Positions 51,592-61,510 of a DNA stretch of 64,000 nucleotides are shown here, piece after piece. How positions within the stretch are numbered: the first letter of the stretch is position 1; every line of letters starts with the position of its first letter. This DNA is from Planktophila sp965267775 (GTDB lineage Bacteria; Actinomycetota; Actinomycetes; Nanopelagicales; Nanopelagicaceae): positions 1,178,001 to 1,242,000 of the forward strand of contig OZ254140.1 in NCBI GenBank assembly GCA_965267775.1, in the 5' to 3' direction. The translations under genes were made by a program, and so were the position numbers. The notes under the pieces were generated by a model that was given only the letters and a program-made list of their open reading frames with translations, was not told where the DNA came from and did no database searches.

Positions 51592-54500
51592 CTAGCGAGG
51601 AACTTCAACCTCGTCCAAGCGAACAGCTTCGCCTGAACCCGTATCAAACGGTGTGAGATCGTATTCATCGTAGTTAGCGTAGACGGCTGCCTTCGCTTCC
51701 TCTGTTGGCTCAACGCGGATGTTGCGGTAACGGGCAAGGCCTGTTCCTGCAGGGATCAACTTACCGATGATGACGTTCTCCTTGAGACCGAGCAATGGAT
51801 CGCTCTTCTCTGAAAGTGCTGCATCTGTAAGCACGCGAGTTGTTTCCTGGAATGAAGCCGCTGACAACCATGACTCAGTTGCAAGAGATGCCTTGGTGAT
51901 ACCCATAAGTTCTGGGCGACCAGATGCAGCCTTAACGCCTGATGTAACAGCCTTGCGGTTTTCAGCCATAAAGCGGTTGTGCTCGACGAGCTCACCTGGA
52001 AGAAGATCTGTATCTCCAGCTTCAAGCACAGTAATGCGCTTGAGCATCTGGCGAACAACAACTTCGATGTGCTTATCGTGAATTCCTACGCCCTGTGAAC
52101 GGTATACGCCTTGAATTTCGTTAACAAGGTGTACCTGTGTTGCACGTGGGCCGAGGATACGAAGAACCTGCTTTGGATCGATAGCGCCAACGACCATCTT
52201 CTGGCCGACTTCAACGCGCTGTCCTTCCTCTACGAGTAGCTTCTGACGACGTGTGATTGGGTAAGCAACTTCTTCTCCACCATCATCTGGTGTTACGACG
52301 ATCTTCTTACCCTTTGCATCTTCACGGAATGAAACAACGCCTGCAGCTTCTGCGATTGGCGCAACACCCTTAGGTGTACGTGCCTCGAAGAGCTCGACGA
52401 TACGTGGAAGACCGTGAGTGATGTCATCACCAGCCACACCACCGGTGTGGAAGGTACGCATTGTGAGCTGTGTTCCTGGCTCACCAATTGACTGCGCTGC
52501 GATGATTCCGACAGCTTCACCGACTGCTACGCGCTGACCAGCAGCGAGTGAGCGACCGTAACAAGCTGCACACTGTCCAACCTTGCTATCGCAAGTAAGA
52601 ACTGATCGAACCTTGATCTCATCGATGCCAGCAGCAACGAGTGCATCAATATCGCGGTCACCGAGATCGGTGCCTGCCTTCATGATGACTGAGCCATTAG
52701 CCTCAACATCTTCAGCCAATGTACGGCCGTAGACAGATGATTCAACGTGATCGTGCTTTACAAGGTTTCCAGCTTGCTGACGTACAGCAATTGGAAGTGA
52801 AAGGCCGCGATCGGTTCCGCAATCTTCTTCACGGATGATGACATCTTGAGCAACGTCACAGAGACGACGTGTGAGGTAACCAGAGTCAGCTGTACGAAGA
52901 GCTGTATCTGCGCCACCCTTACGAGCACCGTGCGTTGAGATGAAGTATTCGAGAACTGACAAGCCCTCACGGAAGTTTGACTTAATTGGGCGAGGAATAA
53001 TTTCACCCTTTGGATTCGCCACAAGACCACGCATACCTGCGATCTGACGAATCTGCATCATATTTCCACGAGCACCTGAGTAGACCATCATCCAGACTGG
53101 GTTGACGCGAGGGAAGCTATCTTCCATCTCCTTACCAACTTCAGCTGTTGCCTTGGTCCAGATCTCGATGAGCTCTTGGCGACGCTCGTCATCTGTGATG
53201 AGGCCCTTCTCGTACTGTGACTGAACCTTATCTGCCAATGTTTCATAGGTAGCAAGAATTTCAGCTTTACGAGGAGGTGTAACAACATCTTCGATACCGA
53301 TTGTTGCGCCAGCACGAGTTGCCCAATGGAAACCAAGTGACTTCAACTCATCGAGAGTCTGAGCCACAGTGACCTTTGGATAGAACTCAGCAAGGCGATC
53401 AACGATGACGCCGAGAGCCTTCTTAGTGACATCGTGATCCACGAATGGGAAGTCAGCAGGAAGTGCTTCATTAAAGAGTGCGCGACCAATTGTTGTCTCG
53501 ACAGTATTGCCATCGATACGAATCTTGATCTTCGCCTGCAATGAAACTGAGTGCTGGTCATAAGCCATGATCGCTTCAGCTACTGAAGAGAATGCGCGGC
53601 CTTCGCCGAGCTCGCCTTCGCGCTCCATTGTGAGGTAGTAGAGGCCAAGAACCATGTCCTGTGTAGGAGATGTGATTGGACGACCGTTAGCTGGTGACAA
53701 GATGTTATTTGAAGACAACATCAAGATACGAGCTTCAGCCTGTGCCTCTGCAGACAATGGAAGGTGAACAGCCATCTGGTCACCGTCGAAGTCAGCGTTA
53801 AACGCTGTACATACGAGTGGGTGAATCTGAATAGCCTTACCTTCAACCAACTGTGGTTCGAACGCCTGGATACCCAAACGGTGAAGAGTTGGTGCGCGGT
53901 TAAGGAGCACTGGATGCTCTGCAATTACTTCTTCAAGAACATCCCACACGACTGGACGAGCACGCTCGACCATACGCTTTGCGGACTTGATGTTCTGTGC
54001 GTGGTTGAGATCAACCAAGCGCTTCATTACGAATGGCTTGAAGAGTTCAAGTGCCATCTGCTTTGGAAGACCGCACTGGTGAAGCTTCAACTGTGGGCCG
54101 ACAACAATTACAGAACGACCTGAGTAGTCAACGCGCTTACCGAGAAGGTTCTGACGGAAGCGACCCTGCTTACCCTTAAGCATGTCTGAAAGTGACTTAA
54201 GTGCGCGGTTACCTGGACCTGTAACTGGACGACCACGACGACCGTTATCGAAGAGTGAGTCGACAGCTTCCTGCAACATACGCTTTTCGTTATTAACGAT
54301 GATCTCTGGTGCACCGAGATCAGCGAGACGCTTCAAACGGTTGTTACGGTTGATAACGCGACGGTAGAGATCGTTGAGATCTGATGTCGCAAAACGTCCA
54401 CCATCAAGCTGAACCATCGGACGTAGATCCGGTGGAATAACTGGAACACAATCAAGGACCATAGATGCTGGATTGTTAGTGGTTGTCATGAATGCATTGA

Positions 54501-55395
54501 CGACCTTAAGACGCTTGATAGCGCGAGTCTTCTTTGCACCCTTACCGTTTTCGGAAAGGTCTGTGAGCATTGCATGCTCTGTCTTGAGATCGAATGTCTC
54601 AAGGCGCTTCTTGATTGCCGCAGCACCCATATCGCCCTTGAAGTACATTCCATAACGATCGCGCATCTCGCGGTAGAGGTTCTCATCACCTTCGAGATCC
54701 TGAACCTTGAGGTTCTTAAAGCGGTTCCAGACATCTTCAAGACGTGCGATCTCACGATCAGCACGCTCACGGATTGCCTTGAGCTCACGCTCTGCAGATT
54801 CGCGAACCTTGCGCTTTACATCTGACTTTGCATCTTCAGCTTCGAGCTCAGCAATATCTGCTTCGAGCTTCTTCTGACGAGCATCGAGATCTACATCGCG
54901 CTTTGTCTCAATCTTCTTACGATCGTTAGCGAGCTTCTTCTCGTTCTGTGCACGATCTTCTTCACGAGCTTCTTCATCGACCTCTGTGATCATGTAAGCA
55001 GCGAAGTAGATAACCTTTTCAAGGTCTTTTGGTGCAAGGTCAAGAAGGTAGCCAAGGCGTGATGGAACACCCTTGAAGTACCAGATGTGAGTTACAGGAG
55101 CTGCAAGCTCGATGTGACCCATGCGCTCACGACGAACCTTTGCGCGTGTTACTTCAACACCGCAACGCTCGCAGATGATTCCCTTAAAGCGGACGCGCTT
55201 GTACTTACCGCAATAACATTCCCAGTCACGAGTTGGACCGAAGATCTTCTCGTCGAAGAGTCCGTCCTTCTCAGGCTTGAGTGTTCGGTAGTTGATTGTC
55301 TCTGGCTTCTTTACTTCTCCGAAAGACCAATCACGAATGTTCTGTGCCGATGCGAGACCGATACGAAGTTCATCAAAGAAATTTACATCTAACAT
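51592..55395 (-). CDS. rpoC: DNA-directed RNA polymerase subunit beta'
   Basis: 1267 residues. N-terminal zinc ribbon CYCGKYKRVRFKGIICERCG, active-site NADFDGDQMAVHLPLS with three magnesium aspartates, bridge-helix region around GARGNMMQIRQIAGMRGLVA, second zinc site CGTDRG..CDSKVGQCAACYG. The charged insertion at about 140-240 is the actinobacterial beta' insertion. It follows rpoB by 12 bases. Confidence 0.99.
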   Translation of the reverse strand: MLDVNFFDELRIGLASAQNIRDWSFGEVKKPETINYRTLKPEKDGLFDEKIFGPTRDWECYCGKYKRVRFKGIICERCGVEVTRAKVRRERMGHIELAAPVTHIWYFKGVPSRLGYLLDLAPKDLEKVIYFAAYMITEVDEEAREEDRAQNEKKLANDRKKIETKRDVDLDARQKKLEADIAELEAEDAKSDVKRKVRESAERELKAIRERADREIARLEDVWNRFKNLKVQDLEGDENLYREMRDRYGMYFKGDMGAAAIKKRLETFDLKTEHAMLTDLSENGKGAKKTRAIKRLKVVNAFMTTTNNPASMVLDCVPVIPPDLRPMVQLDGGRFATSDLNDLYRRVINRNNRLKRLADLGAPEIIVNNEKRMLQEAVDSLFDNGRRGRPVTGPGNRALKSLSDMLKGKQGRFRQNLLGKRVDYSGRSVIVVGPQLKLHQCGLPKQMALELFKPFVMKRLVDLNHAQNIKSAKRMVERARPVVWDVLEEVIAEHPVLLNRAPTLHRLGIQAFEPQLVEGKAIQIHPLVCTAFNADFDGDQMAVHLPLSAEAQAEARILMLSSNNILSPANGRPITSPTQDMVLGLYYLTMEREGELGEGRAFSSVAEAIMAYDQHSVSLQAKIKIRIDGNTVETTIGRALFNEALPADFPFVDHDVTKKALGVIVDRLAEFYPKVTVAQTLDELKSLGFHWATRAGATIGIEDVVTPPRKAEILATYETLADKVQSQYEKGLITDDERRQELIEIWTKATAEVGKEMEDSFPRVNPVWMMVYSGARGNMMQIRQIAGMRGLVANPKGEIIPRPIKSNFREGLSVLEYFISTHGARKGGADTALRTADSGYLTRRLCDVAQDVIIREEDCGTDRGLSLPIAVRQQAGNLVKHDHVESSVYGRTLAEDVEANGSVIMKAGTDLGDRDIDALVAAGIDEIKVRSVLTCDSKVGQCAACYGRSLAAGQRVAVGEAVGIIAAQSIGEPGTQLTMRTFHTGGVAGDDITHGLPRIVELFEARTPKGVAPIAEAAGVVSFREDAKGKKIVVTPDDGGEEVAYPITRRQKLLVEEGQRVEVGQKMVVGAIDPKQVLRILGPRATQVHLVNEIQGVYRSQGVGIHDKHIEVVVRQMLKRITVLEAGDTDLLPGELVEHNRFMAENRKAVTSGVKAASGRPELMGITKASLATESWLSAASFQETTRVLTDAALSEKSDPLLGLKENVIIGKLIPAGTGLARYRNIRVEPTEEAKAAVYANYDEYDLTPFDTGSGEAVRLDEVEVPR

Positions 55396-55407
55396 TTTTG
55401 CCTCTCC

Positions 55408-58400
55408 TTAAACTTCTTCTACAGAGCTTGGCTCAACTCGTGACAAGTTGATACCTAGTTCTTCGGCTGCACGGAAAATTTCTTCATCGTTATCGCGCAT
55501 TTCAATTGCGACACCTTCTGAAGAGAGGACTTCAACGTTGAGGCAGAGTGACTGCATCTCCTTGATAAGTACCTTGAATGACTCAGGGATACCTGGTTCA
55601 GGAATGTTCTCGCCCTTAACAATTGCTTCGTAAACCTTGACGCGTCCGAGAACATCGTCAGATTTAATTGTGAGGAGTTCCTGGAGTGTGTAAGCAGCAC
55701 CGTAAGCTTCAAGTGCCCACACTTCCATCTCACCAAAGCGCTGACCACCGAATTGAGCCTTACCACCGAGTGGCTGCTGAGTGATCATTGAGTATGGACC
55801 AGTTGAACGTGCGTGGATCTTGTCATCTACCAAGTGGTGGAGCTTCAAGATGTACATGTATCCAACTGAAATTGGAGTTGGATATGGCTCGCCTGAGCGA
55901 CCATCGAATAACTTCGCCTTACCTGAACGACCGATCAATTGAAGGCCATCGCGGTTTGGAAGTGTTGATTCGAGAAGACCTGAGATCTCATCTTCAAGAG
56001 CACCGTCGAAGACTGGTGTTGCCAAGTTAGTTCCTGGTGCACCCTTCTCTGCGCCGATCGCCTTGAGGTGATCTGCCCATGCTTCGCTTACTCCTGAAAC
56101 ATCCCAACCGGTCTTTGCGACCCAGCCGAGGTGCATCTCAAGAACCTGTCCAACGTTCATACGTCCTGGAACACCAAGTGGGTTCAAGACAACGTCGACT
56201 GGAGTTCCATCTTCAAGGAATGGCATATCTTCAACAGGGAGAATCTTTGAGATAACACCCTTGTTACCGTGGCGACCAGCAAGCTTGTCACCATCTTGAA
56301 TCTTTCGCTTCTGTGCAACGTAGACACGTACTAGCTGGTTTACACCGGCTGGAAGTTCGAATCCTTCTTCTGATTCGAAGATCTTTACGCCGATAACCTT
56401 GCCTGATTCACCGTGTGGAACCTTGAGTGATGTATCGCGAACTTCACGAGCCTTCTCACCGAAGATTGCACGGAGCAAGCGCTCTTCTGGTGTGAGTTCA
56501 GTTTCTCCCTTAGGAGTTACCTTTCCAACCAAGATATCGCCTGGAACAACATCTGCTCCTACGCGAATGATTCCGCGCTCATCGAGGTCCGCAAGGACTT
56601 CTTCTGAAACGTTAGGGATGTCGCGTGTGATTTCTTCAGCACCGAGCTTTGTATCGCGTGCATCAACTTCGTACTCTTCAATGTGAATTGAAGTAAGTAC
56701 ATCGTCCTGCACGAGGCGCTGAGACAAGATGATCGCATCTTCGTAGTTGTGGCCTTCCCATGACATAAATGCCACGAGGAGGTTCTTACCAAGAGCCATT
56801 TCACCGTTTTCGGTACATGGACCGTCAGCGATTACAGAGCCAACTTCAAGCTTCTGTCCCTGAGAAACAACAACCTTCTGGTTGTATGAAGTTCCCTGGT
56901 TAGAGCGTGAGAATTTACGGAGTGAGTAGGTCTGGTATGTGCTGTCATCGCCCATAACAGTTACTTCATCAGCAGAGATAGATGTAACAACACCTGGCTT
57001 GAGTGCAGTAACTACGTCACCAGCATCAACTGCTGCACGGAATTCCTGACCTGTACCGATAAATGGTGCCTCTGCACGCATCAAAGGAACTGCCTGACGC
57101 ATCATGTTAGAACCCATACCTGCACGGTTCGCATCATCGTGCTCGAGGAATGGAATCATCGCTGTAGCAACAGAGACCATCTGACGTGGTGAAACGTCCA
57201 TGTAATCAACTTCGTCAGCGAGGATATATTCAACTTCTCCACCACGACGACGAACAAGTACGCGCTCTTCTGCGAAGTGACCATCTGCAGTCAAAGGTGC
57301 ATTTGCCTGAGCGATGATGTGCTCATCCTCTTCATCTGCAGTCAAGTAATCAACTGCATCTGAAACCTTGCCCTTGTTGACTTTGCGATAAGGAGTTTCA
57401 ATAAATCCAAATGCTGTTACGCGAGCATATGTTGCAAGTGAACCGATGAGACCGATGTTTGGTCCTTCAGGAGTTTCAATTGGGCACATACGTCCGTAGT
57501 GAGATGAGTGAACGTCACGAACTTCGAAGCCTGCGCGGTCACGTGAGAGACCACCAGGACCGAGAGCTGAAAGACGACGACGGTGTGTAAGACCTGACAA
57601 TGGGTTTGTCTGATCCATGAACTGTGACAACTGTGAAGTTCCGAAGAACTCCTTGATTGATGCAACAACCGGACGGATGTTGATCAAAGTCTGTGGAGTA
57701 ATTGCTTCCACATCCTGTGTTGTCATGCGCTCACGAACAACGCGCTCCATACGTGAGAGACCGATACGTACCTGGTTCTGAATGAGTTCACCAACTGTAC
57801 GAAGGCGACGGTTACCGAAGTGATCGATATCGTCCTTCTCAACGCGAACTTCGCGGCCGTACTCCATTGTGAGATCGCCGCGGTGCAACGCTACGAGGTA
57901 GCGAAGTGTTGCGACGATGTCAGAGATTGAAAGAAGTGTTTGATCAAGAGCAAGCTCCATACCGAGCTTCTTATTCACCTTAAAGCGACCGACCTTGGCC
58001 AAGTCATAACGCTTAGGGTTGAAGTAGAGGTTCTCAATAAGGTTCTGTGCTGCTTCCTTTGTAGGAGGCTCACCTGGACGCATCTTGCGATAGATATCGA
58101 GAAGAGCTTCGTCCTGTGTCTTAACAGTGTCCTTATCAAGTGTTGCCATCATTGATTCGAAGTCACCAAACTCTTCACGAATTTGTTCTTCAGTCCAACC
58201 GAGAGCCTTGAGGAATACTGTTACAGACTGCTTACGCTTGCGATCGATACGAACGCCAACGAGATCCTTCTTATCAACTTCAAACTCAAGCCAAGCACCA
58301 CGGCTTGGGATGATCTTCGCTGTGAATACATCCTTGTCAGATGTCTTCTCAATTGCGCGCTCGAAGTAAACGCCTGGTGAGCGAACGATCTGTGAAACAA

Positions 58401-58857
58401 CAACGCGCTCTGTTCCGTTAATAACGAAAGTTCCGCGAGGTGTCATCACAGGGAAGTCGCCCATGAATACTGTCTGAGACTTGATTTCGCCAGTCTCGTT
58501 ATTTGTGAATTCTGCAGTCACGAAGAGTGGCTGCGAGTAAGTCATATCGCGTTCTTTGCACTCATCGATTGAATACTTAGGTGGCTCGAAGCGGTGGTCA
58601 CGGAATGACAATGACATCGTTCCCTGGAAGTCTTCGATTGGTGAAATCTCTTCAAAGATCTCTTCCAAACCTGACTTCGATGGAATTTCTCCACGGCTTG
58701 TGCTGGCATCTGCCAAGCGAGCGCGCCAGAGATCGTTACCGAGTAACCAATCAATGCTCTCTACCTGGAGTGCGAGAAGATTTGGAACCTCAAGCGGTTC
58801 ACGGATCTTCGCAAATGAAATACGACGGGGTGCAACTGAACTCTTTTTCGCGGCCAA
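55408..58857 (-). CDS. rpoB: DNA-directed RNA polymerase subunit beta
   Basis: 1149 residues from the TTG at 58857 (TTG-GCC-GCG, Ala-Ala-Lys-Lys), which has AAAGGA seven bases upstream. An upstream ATG at 58902 lacks a ribosome-binding site and adds an unrelated extension. The rifampicin region FGTSQLSQFMDQTNPLSGLTHRRRLSALG is wild type. The C-terminal RNA-exit motif GGKAQFGGQRFGEMEVWALEAYGAAYTLQE is complete. Confidence 0.98.
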   Translation of the reverse strand: MAAKKSSVAPRRISFAKIREPLEVPNLLALQVESIDWLLGNDLWRARLADASTSRGEIPSKSGLEEIFEEISPIEDFQGTMSLSFRDHRFEPPKYSIDECKERDMTYSQPLFVTAEFTNNETGEIKSQTVFMGDFPVMTPRGTFVINGTERVVVSQIVRSPGVYFERAIEKTSDKDVFTAKIIPSRGAWLEFEVDKKDLVGVRIDRKRKQSVTVFLKALGWTEEQIREEFGDFESMMATLDKDTVKTQDEALLDIYRKMRPGEPPTKEAAQNLIENLYFNPKRYDLAKVGRFKVNKKLGMELALDQTLLSISDIVATLRYLVALHRGDLTMEYGREVRVEKDDIDHFGNRRLRTVGELIQNQVRIGLSRMERVVRERMTTQDVEAITPQTLINIRPVVASIKEFFGTSQLSQFMDQTNPLSGLTHRRRLSALGPGGLSRDRAGFEVRDVHSSHYGRMCPIETPEGPNIGLIGSLATYARVTAFGFIETPYRKVNKGKVSDAVDYLTADEEDEHIIAQANAPLTADGHFAEERVLVRRRGGEVEYILADEVDYMDVSPRQMVSVATAMIPFLEHDDANRAGMGSNMMRQAVPLMRAEAPFIGTGQEFRAAVDAGDVVTALKPGVVTSISADEVTVMGDDSTYQTYSLRKFSRSNQGTSYNQKVVVSQGQKLEVGSVIADGPCTENGEMALGKNLLVAFMSWEGHNYEDAIILSQRLVQDDVLTSIHIEEYEVDARDTKLGAEEITRDIPNVSEEVLADLDERGIIRVGADVVPGDILVGKVTPKGETELTPEERLLRAIFGEKAREVRDTSLKVPHGESGKVIGVKIFESEEGFELPAGVNQLVRVYVAQKRKIQDGDKLAGRHGNKGVISKILPVEDMPFLEDGTPVDVVLNPLGVPGRMNVGQVLEMHLGWVAKTGWDVSGVSEAWADHLKAIGAEKGAPGTNLATPVFDGALEDEISGLLESTLPNRDGLQLIGRSGKAKLFDGRSGEPYPTPISVGYMYILKLHHLVDDKIHARSTGPYSMITQQPLGGKAQFGGQRFGEMEVWALEAYGAAYTLQELLTIKSDDVLGRVKVYEAIVKGENIPEPGIPESFKVLIKEMQSLCLNVEVLSSEGVAIEMRDNDEEIFRAAEELGINLSRVEPSSVEEV

Positions 58858-58998
58858 GAGATGTCCTTTCAGACAAAGTTCGTAATACATGGGGACGCAC
58901 ATCTAGAAGGTCGCCGCCGCTATATGCAAAGACCCTCGAGTAATAAAAATGCGAACCCCAAGGGTATCGGCTACCCCCCAAGCGTGGCAAACCGGGGC

Positions 58999-59036
58999 CT
59001 TATACCTCCAAATCGGCCCATTTGTCCTCGATTTGG
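58999..59036 (-). promoter_or_regulatory. predicted rpoB promoter overlapped by an inverted repeat
   Basis: AGGACA and TATAAG with an 18-base spacer on the minus strand. An inverted repeat CCAAATCG/CGATTTGG with a 13-base centre (59008-59036) spans the -35 and the spacer, suggesting a repressor operator. The -35 matches only partly. The leader of about 135 bases contains another small hairpin, GGGTA-GCCGA-TACCC at 58962-58976. Confidence 0.4.
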
Positions 59037-59102
59037 CCAAAAATGTGGATTTCAGGCCTCCGAGCACGCTCAAGCTCCTATTTTGGCGCGTAACCTTGGG
59101 AT

Positions 59103-61061
59103 ATGGCTAAAAGGGCGAGGCGAATTGGGCTGGGTTTGGCCCTTGTAGTTGGCCTCTTGACCTCAATTACCCTCCCGGCCGCTCAAGCGCTGAGCACTGT
59201 CACAACCCTGCCTTCTGGATTTACCTGGGCAGGCTCAAAATCTGCCACGCTCTCCCCTACGACTGGCTGGACCGTTCTTAGCAATATCAGCCGTGATGAC
59301 ATCTACCTCAACCTCGCTCTTGGTTTTAACGTCAGCTTCGAGGGCGTCAATTACAACACCATCCAGATCCACTCAAATACTTACATTGGCTTTAGCAATG
59401 CAAATGTGACGAGCACAGCAAATGACACGACAAATGGATCTCAGTACTCGAGCCTTGCACCTAACTCGCCTGCACTTCCGGCGATCCATATGTGCTCCAA
59501 AGATAACTCATATCAGTACATCTACTACCGAGCTGAAAATGGCGGAACTCAAATTCGTGTTCGCTATGAAGGCACTGCATCGACCTCTGGAACAGTGGGC
59601 GCATCAAATATTATTTATGAAGCGCTCTTCACTGCCAATTCAAGTGTGATTGATATCGGAATGGGAATCAACGCAGCTTGCGATGCCAACTCTGGCTTAG
59701 CTGGGGTAACCAATGGTGGTGATGCAGTACTAGAAGCGCAATTTCCAAATATCACCTACAACGCCAATGGTTATAACGTGACGACGGGAACAAACTTTAA
59801 GAATAACGACTATCGAATATCCGCTGGGCCTACCGTCTCAACATTTACGACGAGTGCGCTAACTCCTACAAACCTGACCTCGCTTTCATATTCACTCATA
59901 ATTTCTGAAAGCGTTACAGGTCTTGCAGCAGGAGATTTCTCTAATGCGGGCACCGCTACTGGATGCAGTTTCACCCCATCCGCTTCGTCCGGAACTTCCT
60001 TCACTGTCGCAATCACTAACTGCTCTGAAGGTACATTGATTCCTCAATTGGCCTCGGGTGGAGTTACGAGTGCGGGCAATGCAGCCACAGGGCCATCCGC
60101 TGCAACTAATGGCAGGCTTACGGTTTTAGATAGATCCTCGCCAACAATTTCGACAGTATCCACCACTAACGGCAACTACAGCAGTGCAGTCACGCCAAAT
60201 TTAAACTTCACAGTTGTGTTTAATGAATCAGTAACTGTTACTGGTACGCCACGATTGCCGATAACAATTGGCACGACTTCGAGATATGCAAACTTCATCT
60301 CCCTCGCTGATTCTAAGACGGCAACTTTTAGGTTTACCGTAACCGTTGACTATAACGATATCGACTTAGATGGAATTGCGGTTCTCTCTCCGCTCGAAAC
60401 AAATACTGGAACGATCACCGACTTAGCAACCAACGTGATGACTAACTTCACTTTCACGCCACCGGTTACGACAAGCGTCAATGTCTATCAGCCGCCGAGC
60501 GCTCCAACGATTGACTCGATAACTGCGAACAACACATCGCTGACTATCTACTTCACTGCCGGTGCAACAAATGGATCAACTGTATCCAACTACAAATATT
60601 CCTTGAACAGCGGTGCATTTACCGCGCTATCGCCTACTGATGCAGTTTCGCCTATCACGGTAACTGGATTGACTAACGGCACTACTTATCAGATTCAAAT
60701 AAAAGCTGTCTCCAACCTTGGTGATGGCCTTGCCTCAAACCTTATGAGTTCTTCACCGACGGCTTCTGCATCCGTTGCAATTGCACTTACCGCTTCCGCA
60801 ACTACAGCAAATAAGGGAACGCCGATCACAATCACTGCGCAGGTAAATCAGGCTGGTGTGATTACCTTTTTCTGGAATGGTGAGCGAATCCCTGGATGCA
60901 TTAAGAAGGTTGCCACTTCATCAGCGTCATGTATTTGGAAGCCAAATGTCACCGGTCAGTGGAGTATTCAAGCTCTCTTAGATCCAACCGATCCAACTTA
61001 TGTGGACTCTTACTCATCAAAATTACCTGTATTTATCCTCAAACGCGCAGGCTTGAGATAA
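59103..61061 (+). CDS. secreted multidomain Ig/FN3 surface protein with shared C-terminal domain
   Basis: 652 residues, the only clear plus-strand gene here. Basic N-terminus MAKRARR and a signal peptide ending AAQALS. The first 240 residues form a beta-rich domain (LGFNVSFEGVNYNTIQIHSNTYIGF). Next is an Ig-like repeat (SESVTGLAAGDFSNAGTATGC), a second Ig-like unit (VTVTGTPRLPITIG, VDYNDIDLDGI), and a fibronectin type III domain (PPSAPTIDSITAN, VTGLTNGTTYQIQIKAVS). The C-terminal 75 residues (VITFFWNGERIPGCIKK, CIWKPNVTGQW, ending LKRAGLR) match those of the LamG-like protein at 50526. No LPXTG motif or terminal membrane helix. It lies divergent from rpoB and convergent with rplL, splitting the usual rplJL-rpoBC cluster. 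Confidence 0.88.
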   Translation: MAKRARRIGLGLALVVGLLTSITLPAAQALSTVTTLPSGFTWAGSKSATLSPTTGWTVLSNISRDDIYLNLALGFNVSFEGVNYNTIQIHSNTYIGFSNANVTSTANDTTNGSQYSSLAPNSPALPAIHMCSKDNSYQYIYYRAENGGTQIRVRYEGTASTSGTVGASNIIYEALFTANSSVIDIGMGINAACDANSGLAGVTNGGDAVLEAQFPNITYNANGYNVTTGTNFKNNDYRISAGPTVSTFTTSALTPTNLTSLSYSLIISESVTGLAAGDFSNAGTATGCSFTPSASSGTSFTVAITNCSEGTLIPQLASGGVTSAGNAATGPSAATNGRLTVLDRSSPTISTVSTTNGNYSSAVTPNLNFTVVFNESVTVTGTPRLPITIGTTSRYANFISLADSKTATFRFTVTVDYNDIDLDGIAVLSPLETNTGTITDLATNVMTNFTFTPPVTTSVNVYQPPSAPTIDSITANNTSLTIYFTAGATNGSTVSNYKYSLNSGAFTALSPTDAVSPITVTGLTNGTTYQIQIKAVSNLGDGLASNLMSSSPTASASVAIALTASATTANKGTPITITAQVNQAGVITFFWNGERIPGCIKKVATSSASCIWKPNVTGQWSIQALLDPTDPTYVDSYSSKLPVFILKRAGLR

Positions 61062-61064
61062 AAG

Positions 61065-61094
61065 AAAAACCCCGCACCTTTCGGTACGGGGCTT
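61065..61094. terminator. bidirectional terminator between rplL and the plus-strand surface gene
   Basis: CCCCGCACC-TTTC-GGTACGGGG, a 9-bp stem. On the minus strand it has a GAAA tetraloop and ends in TTTTTC, so it is a strong terminator for rplL. On the plus strand it is followed by CTTCTCTT and can also stop the surface-protein transcript. Confidence 0.85.
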
Positions 61095-61112
61095 CTCTTA
61101 AGTAAGACGGAA

Positions 61113-61493
61113 TTACTTGAGTGTGACCTTTGCGCCAGCTGCTTCGAGAGCTGCCTTTGCCTTGTCTGCTGTCTCCTTGTTTGCCTTCTCGAGGAGAACT
61201 GCTGGAGTCGCGTCAACGAGATCCTTAGCTTCCTTAAGTCCGAGAGCGCCATTGAGGTTACGTACTTCCTTGATAACTGCAATCTTCTGTGAGCCTGCAT
61301 CTTCAAGAACAACTGTGAACTCGTCCTGTGCTTCTGCTGCGCCACCTGCTGGAGCTGCGCCACCTGCTGCTGCTACTGGAGCTGCTGCAGTTACATCGAA
61401 TTCTTCTTCAAATGCCTTAACGAACTCTGAGAGCTCGACAAGTGTCATTTCCTTGAACTGTGCCATCAAGTCTGCCTGTGAAAGCTTTGCCAT
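61113..61493 (-). CDS. rplL: 50S ribosomal protein L7/L12
   Basis: 126 residues. N-terminal dimerisation helix (LMAQFKEMTLVELSEFVKAFEE), an Ala/Gly/Pro-rich hinge at about 38-52, and the C-terminal factor-binding domain (KIAVIKEVRNLNGALGLKEAKDLVDATPAVLLEKANKETADKAKAALEAAGAKVTLK). Recruits translational GTPases. Read from the rplJ leader promoter. Confidence 0.99.
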   Translation of the reverse strand: MAKLSQADLMAQFKEMTLVELSEFVKAFEEEFDVTAAAPVAAAGGAAPAGGAAEAQDEFTVVLEDAGSQKIAVIKEVRNLNGALGLKEAKDLVDATPAVLLEKANKETADKAKAALEAAGAKVTLK

Positions 61494-61510
61494 TTTTTAT
61501 TTTCCTTTTC

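Noticed and set aside
58858..58902. ATG at 58902 as rpoB start
   Set aside because: The extension is hydrophobic and unlike beta subunits, while the TTG at 58857 has a well-placed ribosome-binding site and the expected N-terminus.
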